Assembly (NCBI GenBank): GCA_964647355.1
Contig: CAZYGK010000118.1
Coordinates: forward strand, 1 to 10,102
From: SZUA-430 sp964647355
GTDB lineage: Bacteria > Pseudomonadota > Alphaproteobacteria > Micropepsales > Micropepsaceae
DNA length: 10,102 nucleotides
Direction of reading: 5' to 3'
Shown one piece after another: positions 1 to 6,630 of the stretch; position 1 is the first letter of the stretch, and each line of letters begins with the position of its first letter. The translations under genes were made by a program, and so were the position numbers. The notes beneath the pieces were generated by a model. That model did not search any database, had not been told where the DNA came from, and saw only the letters and a program-made list of their open reading frames with translations.

Positions 1-2051
1 AGGTAGATGTAGTGCTTGGCCCAGCGGTCGGCGTTCATCGCCGGGTCGGCATCGTTCGAGTGACCGCCGAAGGTGTTCTCGTAATAGATGTAAGGTGCGC
101 CTAGCTCAGACATGCGTGCTGAGAACTTCCGGGCATGGCCGGGGTGGACGCGGTCGTCCTCGGTGTTCGTGGTGACGTAGGGCTCCGGGTATTTCACGCC
201 CGCCTTCAGCTTTTGGTAGCCGGAGTACGCGGCGATGAACGTGCGGTCGCCGGGCACGTCGGGGTTGCCGTATTCGCTCACCCAGGAGGCGCCGGCGGAG
301 AGCTTGTGGTAGCGCAGCATGTCGACGAGCGGGCTTTCGACCACGACCGCGTTGAAGAGGTCCGGGCGCTGCGTCATCGACACCGTCGTCAAAACGCCGC
401 CGTTCGAGCGGCCGTAGATGCCGAGGCGGCGCGGGCTCGTCACCTTGCGCGCGATCAGGTCTTCGGCGACTGCGGCGAAGTCGTCGAAGGCGCGTTGCCG
501 GTTCTCACGCAAGGCAGATTGGTGCCAGGCGGGGCCGAACTCGCCGCCGCCGCGGATGTTTGCGATCACATATGCGCCGCCGCGTTCGAGCCAGAGCTTG
601 CCCATCTCGGGGATATAGGCCGGCGGCTTTGAGACCTGGAAGCCGCCATAGCCGTAGAGAATCGTCGGCGTCGAACCGTCGGCCTTCGTCTTCTTCGGCC
701 TCACGAGGAAGTAGGGAATCTTCGTGCCGTCGCGCGAGGTCGCCCAGTTCTGTTCCACAACATGCGTTGCTGCCTTGAACCGCGCGGGAAGCGCACGAAT
801 GGCGCCGACCTTTGCCGTCGAAGCGTCAGCCCACCAGAGCGTCGTCGGGTCGACGAAGCCTTCGGAGGTGAGGAACATCAGCGAACCGGACTTCTGTGCG
901 GCGCGAATGATGAGCTGGGCATTGGCAGGCAGGTTCAGGCGCTTACCTTGCCAGGCTTTGCCGTTGCGCGCATAGGCTTCGACGGCACCCGTCACGTTGT
1001 CCAGCAGTTGCACGACGACGTGGTTCTTCGTCGTGTGCACGTCATCGATCGTTTGGCTGGCGCCCGGCTGCATGACAAGCTGAGGCGTTGCCGATGCGCC
1101 TTGCGCCGCAAGATCGAGCGCCACCAAAGCGCCGGACTCGAAGTTGAGAAACTTTTCTTGCAGCGAGAAGATCAGCGCCCCATCGACGAAGCCGTGAAAG
1201 TCCGCTCGCTGCGGGAGATTGAGCTTGGTCCGCTTACCGCCGTCGAGCACGTCGTATTCCGCCTCGAAGAAGCCGACGCGGCGTTGCGCCAGGACGGCTA
1301 CGACCTTGCCGTTTGCGTCGCGCACGACTTGCGGCGCGACGAGCGTGTCTTTGCGTTCGCCGCGGAACACCTCTTTCGCTTGGGCCCAGGCTTGGCCTCG
1401 TTTCAACTCGCGGATCACGAAGGGGTAGCCGGACTCGGTCGTGTCGGCGTCGGAGGTGGGCTTGGCGATCAGCAGCGTATCGCCGTCGACCCAGTCGACG
1501 TTTTGCTTGGCGCGGTCGAGGTGGAAACCGTCCTTTACGAACGTCTTCGTCTTGGTGTCGAACTCGCGCAGTTCGACGGCGTCGCCGCCGCCGTCGGAGA
1601 GGCGGAGCAGGCATAGGCGCTCATCCGGCGGCAGGCAGTCGGCGCCCTTCAAAAACCAGTTCTTGCCTTCGGCGTTCGACAGCGCGTCGAGGTCAAGCAC
1701 GGTTTGCCAACGCGGCTTGCCGGCGCGGTAGGACGTCAGCGAGGCGTGGCGCCACAGCCCGTGCGGGTGCTTCGCGTCCTGCCAGAGATTATCGACGCCA
1801 CCGGCATGGAAGCCGGGGTACGACAGGCGGTCCTTGGCGGTCAGGATCGCGAGCGCTTCCTTGCGGTAGGTGGCGAAGCGCTTGTCGCCGTCGAGGCGGG
1901 CGGCGGCCTTTGCGTTTTCACCTTTGACCCAATCGAGCGCGCGGGCCCCGTGCACGTCCTCAAGCCAAATGTAGGGATCGTCGCTTTCGGCGCTCACGGA
2001 TACACACGCGCTGAGGCCAAGGGTTGCGACGAGAGGGAGGAGAAACCGCAT
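1..2051 (-). CDS. Prolyl oligopeptidase (S9A) lipoprotein, C-terminus cut by window edge
   Basis: Serine peptidase of the prolyl oligopeptidase family, which cleaves short peptides after proline. The reverse strand gives 683 codons with no stop. Family S9A proteins are usually around 700 residues, so probably only a short C-terminal tail is missing. The N-terminus is a lipoprotein signal with lipobox LSAC (Cys16), followed by the S9 N-terminal motif DPYIWLED and a region of beta-propeller length. The catalytic domain shows YGYGGF (Tyr468, the oxyanion tyrosine of the family), RGGGEFGP, GRSNGG with nucleophile Ser549, Trp590, DDRVHP with Asp632 and Arg634, and GGHSND with His664. Order and spacing match pig prolyl oligopeptidase Ser554/Asp641/His680, and Trp590 and Arg634 match its S1-pocket Trp595 and Arg643, so genuine post-proline specificity is likely. 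The lipobox places it in the envelope, unlike the classic cytosolic enzyme. The ATG at 2051 is fixed by in-frame stops just upstream; the ribosome site is weak. Confidence 0.95.
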   Translation of the reverse strand, partial: MRFLLPLVATLGLSACVSVSAESDDPYIWLEDVHGARALDWVKGENAKAAARLDGDKRFATYRKEALAILTAKDRLSYPGFHAGGVDNLWQDAKHPHGLWRHASLTSYRAGKPRWQTVLDLDALSNAEGKNWFLKGADCLPPDERLCLLRLSDGGGDAVELREFDTKTKTFVKDGFHLDRAKQNVDWVDGDTLLIAKPTSDADTTESGYPFVIRELKRGQAWAQAKEVFRGERKDTLVAPQVVRDANGKVVAVLAQRRVGFFEAEYDVLDGGKRTKLNLPQRADFHGFVDGALIFSLQEKFLNFESGALVALDLAAQGASATPQLVMQPGASQTIDDVHTTKNHVVVQLLDNVTGAVEAYARNGKAWQGKRLNLPANAQLIIRAAQKSGSLMFLTSEGFVDPTTLWWADASTAKVGAIRALPARFKAATHVVEQNWATSRDGTKIPYFLVRPKKTKADGSTPTILYGYGGFQVSKPPAYIPEMGKLWLERGGAYVIANIRGGGEFGPAWHQSALRENRQRAFDDFAAVAEDLIARKVTSPRRLGIYGRSNGGVLTTVSMTQRPDLFNAVVVESPLVDMLRYHKLSAGASWVSEYGNPDVPGDRTFIAAYSGYQKLKAGVKYPEPYVTTNTEDDRVHPGHARKFSARMSELGAPYIYYENTFGGHSNDADPAMNADRWAKHYIY

Positions 2052-2315
2052 GTCATGTCACCGTTACTCAAGGTCCGGCGGCCGTTATGGCGAAAGCGGG
2101 CTTGGCTGGAAAGAGACCTCTGAATCGCCGGTCACATCGCCGGCTTGGGGGACATAACGGGGTGCCCTGGGCCAAATCCCGCCAGATTCCGCACCGCAGC
2201 ATTCCGCGCGGGCGCGAGAACCTGACAATTGTGACGAGCGCACCATTGACCGGGCCGCCCCCCATTCCCCACCTTTCGCCGCAATACAGCACGGGCAGGG
2301 AGGCCCACACGCCTG
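2052..2315. other. Divergent intergenic region with small repeats
   Basis: This 264-bp non-coding stretch separates two divergently transcribed envelope genes and must hold promoters for both. It contains an 8-bp inverted repeat, CCGTTATG at 2082-2089 and CATAACGG at 2153-2160, and a direct repeat of TCGCCGG starting at 2125 and again at 2137, 12 bases apart. I see no convincing plus-strand promoter. TTGACC at 2246-2251 resembles a -35 box but has no -10 partner at the right distance. A purine-rich GGAGG at 2298-2302 is the probable ribosome site for the gene at 2316. No RNA gene is recognisable. Confidence 0.5.
2084..2112 (-). promoter_or_regulatory. Candidate sigma70-type promoter for the prolyl oligopeptidase
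   Basis: On the minus strand TTTCCA (2112-2107) is followed after exactly 17 bases by CATAAC (2089-2084). Each hexamer matches the sigma70 consensus at 4 of 6 positions. Transcription would begin around 2077 and leave a leader of roughly 25 bases before the ATG at 2051. Position and spacing are right but the boxes are weak, and alphaproteobacterial promoters are hard to call by eye, so this is tentative. Confidence 0.3.
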
Positions 2316-3578
2316 ATGGATATTCTGCAGAACAAGAAATTCTTGGCGGCGGGCGCCGCAGTGATCGCGCTCGCAGCCGGCGCGCTTTATTTGGGCGGCG
2401 TATACCCGCCCGCCGGGGATCAAACGGCCGGCACGATCGTTCCGGCGGAACGTTACGCCGCGCCGCAGGTGGACAGTGCGGACGTGCAGCTCGGCGACCA
2501 AGGCGTCGCGCAATTGATGCAGACGGACGCGTTCGAACTGATGGCGAAAGACGCCTCGTTCCGCGCGCTCGTTACCGATCCGGGCTTTGCGGCGATGGCT
2601 CGCCACCCGAACGCGCTCGATGCGTTGGCGAAAAACGCGCAGGCTTTCGAGGCGCTGTCGCGTCACCCGAACGCGCTGGCCGTTTTGGCAAAGAACGCGG
2701 ATGCGTTCGCGCAACTGTTTGACGCCAGGAACCGGGCGGCCCAAGGGATCGAGGCCAACGCAACGGACGCTGCGGCACGTCAGCAAAAGGCGTTCGACGC
2801 GAACAACGCCGACGCGGCGGCGCGCCAGCAGAAGGCTTTCGACGCCAACGCGGTGGCCGCTATGGGGCGCAACGCGCAGGCGTTCGAGGCGTTCGGCCGC
2901 CATCCGAATGCACTTGCGGCTTTTGCCTCGCATGCACAGGCTTTCGAAGCGCTCGCCCGCCATCCAAAGGCTTTCGAGGCGGTGGCGTCCAACGCTGCGG
3001 CGTTTGGAGCCTTTAGCAAGGACGCCAAGGCGTTCGAAGCGGCCGCCATGAAGGGCGCCGAGGCGATGTCCAAACACGCCGAAGCGTTCAAGGCGCTTGC
3101 TTCCGACGCCAACGCGATGGCCGCCCTGCGGGCCGATGCAAAGGCCTTCGATGCGCTCGCGAGCAACGCGGATGCGTTCGCGAAGTTTGCGGCGGACGCG
3201 AACGCGCTCGCGGCGATGGGCAATGTGCAGGCGTTCGAAGCGATGGCCAAGCAGGCCAAAGCGTTCGAGGCGCTCGGACGGCATCCGAATGCGCTGGCCG
3301 CTATGGCTTCGAATGCGGCCGCGTTCGATGCGCTGGCGGCGGACGCCAATGCGATGGCGAAGTTTGCGTCGAATGCCCAGGCGCTGAACGCGATGGCGGC
3401 GAATGCGGACGCCTTTGCGAAGTTCGCGGCGAACCAGAGCGCTCTAGACGCGATGGCCAAGCACGCGGCGTCGTTCGAAGCTCTGGGCAAGCAGCAGGCG
3501 TTTGCGGACCTGATCTCGAACGCCTCGTTTGCGGCGGCCCTGCGCGACCAGAACTTCCAGAAGGCGTTCGCGCAATAG
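2316..3578 (+). CDS. Membrane-anchored protein of alanine-rich decapeptide repeats, function unknown
   Basis: I do not recognise this family. The 420-residue product has a short basic N-terminus (MDILQNKK) and one hydrophobic segment at about residues 9-28 without a clear cleavage or lipobox site. This suggests an inner-membrane anchor with the rest in the periplasm, though a cleaved signal cannot be excluded. A linker (about 29-70) leads into a tandem array from residue 72 to near the C-terminus. Its unit is 10 residues: A-(F/L/M)-x-A-(L/M/F)-(A/G)-x-(N/H/D)-(A/P)-x, with common forms AFEALARHPN and ALAAMASNAD. Alanine makes up 141 of 420 residues and there is no cysteine. The register slips to 9 residues in a few places and is broken at about 140-178 by a 13-residue duplication. 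The ATG follows GGAGG at a longish 13 bases. A strong terminator closes the gene, so it is probably monocistronic. A structural, scaffold or protease-substrate role is possible but unproven. Confidence 0.88.
   Translation: MDILQNKKFLAAGAAVIALAAGALYLGGVYPPAGDQTAGTIVPAERYAAPQVDSADVQLGDQGVAQLMQTDAFELMAKDASFRALVTDPGFAAMARHPNALDALAKNAQAFEALSRHPNALAVLAKNADAFAQLFDARNRAAQGIEANATDAAARQQKAFDANNADAAARQQKAFDANAVAAMGRNAQAFEAFGRHPNALAAFASHAQAFEALARHPKAFEAVASNAAAFGAFSKDAKAFEAAAMKGAEAMSKHAEAFKALASDANAMAALRADAKAFDALASNADAFAKFAADANALAAMGNVQAFEAMAKQAKAFEALGRHPNALAAMASNAAAFDALAADANAMAKFASNAQALNAMAANADAFAKFAANQSALDAMAKHAASFEALGKQQAFADLISNASFAAALRDQNFQKAFAQ
2529..3554 (+). repeat. Coding tandem array of about 30 ten-codon repeats
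   Basis: The Ala-aromatic/aliphatic dipeptide that opens each unit recurs at residues 72, 81, 90, 100, 110, 120 and 130, again at 179 to 239 in steps of 10, and at 257 to 404 in steps of 10 with 9-residue steps at 297-306, 386-395 and 395-404. The basic DNA period is therefore 30 bp. Units differ in codon choice (gcgttcgaggcg, gctttcgaagcg, gccttcgatgcg), so the array is old or under protein-level selection rather than freshly amplified. Units ending HPN or HPK alternate loosely with units ending NAD, DAN or NAQ, hinting at a 20-residue higher-order period. Confidence 0.9.
2766..2849 (+). repeat. Internal duplication of a 13-residue block inside the decapeptide array
   Basis: Residues 151-163 and 166-178 are identical in protein (DAAARQQKAFDAN), with a period of 15 residues. 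They differ at several synonymous third positions, for example gctgcggcacgtcagcaaaa against gcggcggcgcgccagcagaa. The block interrupts the 10-residue register and is rich in Gln, Arg and Lys, so it may be a linker or separate helix between two repeat subdomains. Confidence 0.85.
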
Positions 3579-3606
3579 CCACACTCGCCTGATTCGTTAT
3601 GTCTGC

Positions 3607-3641
3607 AAGCCGCCCGGGATACCCCGGGCGGCTTTCGTTTT
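3607..3641 (+). terminator. Strong intrinsic terminator after the repeat protein
   Basis: A perfect 12-bp stem, AAGCCGCCCGGG (3607-3618) with CCCGGGCGGCTT (3623-3634), encloses a 4-base ATAC loop and is followed by TCGTTTT. It lies 28 bases past the stop of the decapeptide-repeat gene. Its T-tract reads in the plus direction, so it ends that transcript. Confidence 0.92.
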
Positions 3642-3687
3642 GGGGCGTGGCCTTTCAAGCTTTCCCTCAAGTGATTCGGGGGACGAG

Positions 3688-6621
3688 ATGCGCGCGGCTT
3701 GGCTGTGCCTCATTGTGCTGTGCTTCAGCGCCGGTTTCGTGCGGGCCGAGGAGATCATTCTCGACCGTCTCGAGACCGAAGAGCTCGACCTTCTCTATTT
3801 CGATCCGCCCCAGACCTATTTGACGCCGTATGCGGCCCGGGCGGCGCTGAATTCGATCGAATTCCAAAAGCGGATTTTCGAATGGCGCCCTTGGGAGAAG
3901 ATCACGCTACTTCTGAAGGACTTCACCGACAACGGGAACGCGGCTGCGCGCTCGTCGCCAAACAACGCGCTGCTGATCGACGTCGCGCCGCTCAGCCAGG
4001 CGTTCGAGACGATGACGGCGGGCGAACGCATCTACATTCTGATGAACCACGAACTCGTGCACGTGGCGACGATGGATGTGTGGAACGATCGGGACGCGTT
4101 CTGGCGCAATCTGTTCATGGGCAAGCCAATGCCGATGAACGAACATCCGGAGTCGATCCTCTACAACTATCTGGCCACGCCCCGCGTGAACGCACCGCGC
4201 TGGTATCTCGAAGGCAGCGCCGTCTTCATGGAGACGTGGATGGCGGGCGGCTTGGGGCGCGCGCAAGGCGCCTACGACGAAATGGTGTTCCGCGCGATGG
4301 TCAGGGACAACGCGCATTTCTACTCGCCGCTCGGGCTTGAGGCGGAAGGTTCGTCGATCGACTTTCAAGTGGGCGTGAACGCCTATCTCTACGGCACGCG
4401 TTTCATGAACTATCTGGCGCTAACTTACGCGCCCGAGAAGCTGGTTGCGTGGTTGAAGCGGGGGCCGGACAGCGACGGCTACTACTCGAACCAATTCGAG
4501 CGCGTGTTCGGCAAACCGCTTGACGATGCGTGGGCGGATTGGATTGCGTGGGAGCGCACGTTCCAAGCGGCAAACCTCGCTGCGGTGAAGGCGCATCCGT
4601 TGACGCCGGCGAAGCGCTTGAGCCGCCAGGCGCTCGGTTCCGTTTCGCGCGTGTACTACAACGCATCGCGCGATGCGTTGATCGGCGGGTTTCGCTATCC
4701 GGGCGTGATCGCGCATATCGGCGAGTTGTCGCTGAAGACGGGCGATGTCCGGCGCCTCATCGACATCAAAGGACCGATGCACTACCGCGTGACGTCGCTC
4801 GCCTACGATCCGTCGACGAATACGGCGTGGTACACGACGGACAACAATGCGTTTCGCGACATCGTCCAGATCGACATCGCGTCAGGTAAGACCAAGACGC
4901 TGATCAAGGACGGGCGCATCGGCGATCTCGTCTTTAGCGGCACGGACAAGGCTCTTTGGGGGCTCCGCCATCTGAACGGCTTCGTGACGCTCGTGCGGAT
5001 GGATGCGCCGTACGAGAAGTGGACACAGGTACACACGTGGCCGTACGGCGAGGTGCCGTTCGATCTCGACATCTCGCCAGACGGCGAACTGGCCGCGATG
5101 TCGATTTCGAAGATCAACGGGGCGCAGACGCTTTCGGTGTTTCGCTTGGCGGACTTGAAGGGCGAGAAACCGCAGGCGATAGCGACGCACAGTTTCGGGA
5201 CGGCGGTGCCGGAGGGGTTCGTCTTCGCACCCGACGGGCGGTCGCTCTACGGCAGCTCGTATTACACAGGTGTGTCGAACATCTATCACTTCGACGTCGC
5301 GACCGGAAAGGTCGACGCGATGTCGAACGCCGAGACGGGCTTCTTCCGGCCGATCGTGCGGGCGGACGGATCGCTGATCGTCCTCGAGTATACGGGGGAC
5401 GGATTCTCGCCGGTTGCGATCGACGCGAAGCCGTTGACCGATTTGAGCGCGGTGAAGTTTCTCGGCAACGAAGTCGTGACGAAGCATCCGGTCGTGAAGA
5501 CATGGGCCGTGGGCTCGCCCTCCAAGGTCGCGCTGGACGACAAGATCATCCGGCGCGGCAAGTACGTGCCATCCCAGGAGATGGAGGTGGGCGCCACCTA
5601 TCCGATCGTGCAGGGGTACAAGGGCTACGGTACGTTCGGCTGGCACTTGATGCTGGAAGACCGGCTGCAGTTCTCGAAGCTCTATGTGACGGCGTCCTAT
5701 TCGCCGACGGAGTCGCTGAAGGAGAGCGAGCGCTTCCATCTCAACGTCGAGTATCGCACCGTCAACGGCTACTTCCGCTATTGGCACAACGATGCGGACT
5801 TCTACGATCTGTTCGGTCCCACGGAGCGCAGCCGCAAGGGCGATGCGTTCCTTGCCGGCTATCGCTGGCCCTTGGTCTACGACCCGCCGATCGAAATGAA
5901 CTTCCATGCCGACATCGGCTACTTCATCGGGCTCGATACTTTGCCCGGCAATCAGAACGTTCAGCCGACGGCCTCGGACATCGGCACGTTCGAATTCAAA
6001 ATGGACTTCAAAGACACCGACAAGTCGCTCGGCGCCGTCGATCACGAGAAGGGCTACCGGTGGGAGCTGGCGTTCGGATCGGAACTCGCCGAGGGGGCGT
6101 TCTTCCCTCGCGGGCGGTTCGGCATCGATTTCGGCTTCCCGATCGGGTGGGAGCACTCGTCGCTGTGGCTTTACTCGTCGGCCGGCGTGACGGGGGGCGA
6201 CAAGAACAACCCGCTGACGCCCTATTACTTCGGCGGCTTCAAAAACAACTATGTCGATGACAAAGAGGTGAAACGCTATCGCGAGTTCGAGACACTGCCC
6301 GGCTTCGAGATTGACGAGGTCGCGGCGCGCAACTTCGCAAAGACCGTGCTGGAGTTGAATCTGCCGCCGGTCAGGTTCGAGGACGTGGGCACGCCCAGCC
6401 TTTACCTCGGTTCGATCCGGCCCGCCCTGTTCGCAAGCGTGCTCTTTGCCGATATGGACCTCGACACGGAACGCACGGTCGGCAACGCGGGGGCGCAGGT
6501 CGACTTCAACTTCACCCTCGCCCACCGGCTGCCGATGACGTTTTCCGTGGGTTATGCGGCGGGCATCGAGGATTGGTCCAAGCGCAACGAAGAGTGGCTG
6601 ATCTCACTCAAGATCATGTAG
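3688..6621 (+). CDS. Secreted zinc metalloprotease with TolB-like propeller and C-terminal beta-barrel-like region
   Basis: A 977-residue product opening with a cleavable-looking Sec signal (about 1-21, ending VRA before EE). Residues about 22-300 resemble peptidase MA-like (gluzincin) domains: HELVH at 121-125 supplies two zinc-binding His and the catalytic Glu122, WYLEGSA carries a likely third ligand Glu175, and the domain closes with FERVFGKPLDDAWADW, typical of this group. Residues about 318-580 contain six propeller-like repeats with signatures such as ISPDGELAA and FAPDGRSLY. From about 652 to the end the sequence alternates polar and hydrophobic residues, rich in Tyr, Trp and Gly, as in outer-membrane barrels, but it ends in Met rather than the usual Phe. 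The start at 3688 is preferred over upstream in-frame codons because it gives the signal peptide and follows GGGGGA at 3678-3683. A protease displayed by its own barrel is an inference. The substrate is unknown; the downstream PrsW-like gene is probably co-transcribed. Confidence 0.88.
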   Translation: MRAAWLCLIVLCFSAGFVRAEEIILDRLETEELDLLYFDPPQTYLTPYAARAALNSIEFQKRIFEWRPWEKITLLLKDFTDNGNAAARSSPNNALLIDVAPLSQAFETMTAGERIYILMNHELVHVATMDVWNDRDAFWRNLFMGKPMPMNEHPESILYNYLATPRVNAPRWYLEGSAVFMETWMAGGLGRAQGAYDEMVFRAMVRDNAHFYSPLGLEAEGSSIDFQVGVNAYLYGTRFMNYLALTYAPEKLVAWLKRGPDSDGYYSNQFERVFGKPLDDAWADWIAWERTFQAANLAAVKAHPLTPAKRLSRQALGSVSRVYYNASRDALIGGFRYPGVIAHIGELSLKTGDVRRLIDIKGPMHYRVTSLAYDPSTNTAWYTTDNNAFRDIVQIDIASGKTKTLIKDGRIGDLVFSGTDKALWGLRHLNGFVTLVRMDAPYEKWTQVHTWPYGEVPFDLDISPDGELAAMSISKINGAQTLSVFRLADLKGEKPQAIATHSFGTAVPEGFVFAPDGRSLYGSSYYTGVSNIYHFDVATGKVDAMSNAETGFFRPIVRADGSLIVLEYTGDGFSPVAIDAKPLTDLSAVKFLGNEVVTKHPVVKTWAVGSPSKVALDDKIIRRGKYVPSQEMEVGATYPIVQGYKGYGTFGWHLMLEDRLQFSKLYVTASYSPTESLKESERFHLNVEYRTVNGYFRYWHNDADFYDLFGPTERSRKGDAFLAGYRWPLVYDPPIEMNFHADIGYFIGLDTLPGNQNVQPTASDIGTFEFKMDFKDTDKSLGAVDHEKGYRWELAFGSELAEGAFFPRGRFGIDFGFPIGWEHSSLWLYSSAGVTGGDKNNPLTPYYFGGFKNNYVDDKEVKRYREFETLPGFEIDEVAARNFAKTVLELNLPPVRFEDVGTPSLYLGSIRPALFASVLFADMDLDTERTVGNAGAQVDFNFTLAHRLPMTFSVGYAAGIEDWSKRNEEWLISLKIM

Positions 6622-6630
6622 ACAGGCGCA

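Noticed and set aside
2222..2280. Plus-strand promoter from CTGACA or TTGACC before the repeat-protein gene
   Set aside because: No acceptable -10 hexamer lies 16-18 bases downstream of either box, so I could not support a call.
2085..3284. Long minus-strand open frame (399 codons) opposite the decapeptide-repeat gene
   Set aside because: It is the antisense shadow of a 30-bp-periodic, GC-rich gene: its Arg/Glu/Leu-rich repeats mirror the plus-strand units. The plus frame has the anchor, ribosome site and terminator.
2529..3554. CRISPR-like array because of the about 30-bp period
   Set aside because: Units are contiguous, degenerate, without spacers, and maintained in an open frame with a terminator after it; they are protein repeats.
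2780..3670. Second minus-strand open frame (296 codons), alanine-rich, running through the terminator
   Set aside because: Another shadow of the repeat array. It would start beyond the terminator stem, has no ribosome site and overlaps the well-supported plus-strand gene.
3529..3687. 53-codon N-terminal extension of the metalloprotease upstream of 3688
   Set aside because: It overlaps the repeat-protein gene and the terminator, is Arg/Ser-rich, and would hide the clear signal peptide that starts at 3688.
4882..6525. 547-codon minus-strand open frame opposite the metalloprotease gene
   Set aside because: Arg-, Val- and Glu-rich with no recognisable domain, typical of the complement of high-GC coding DNA. 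The plus strand encodes a coherent multi-domain protein.
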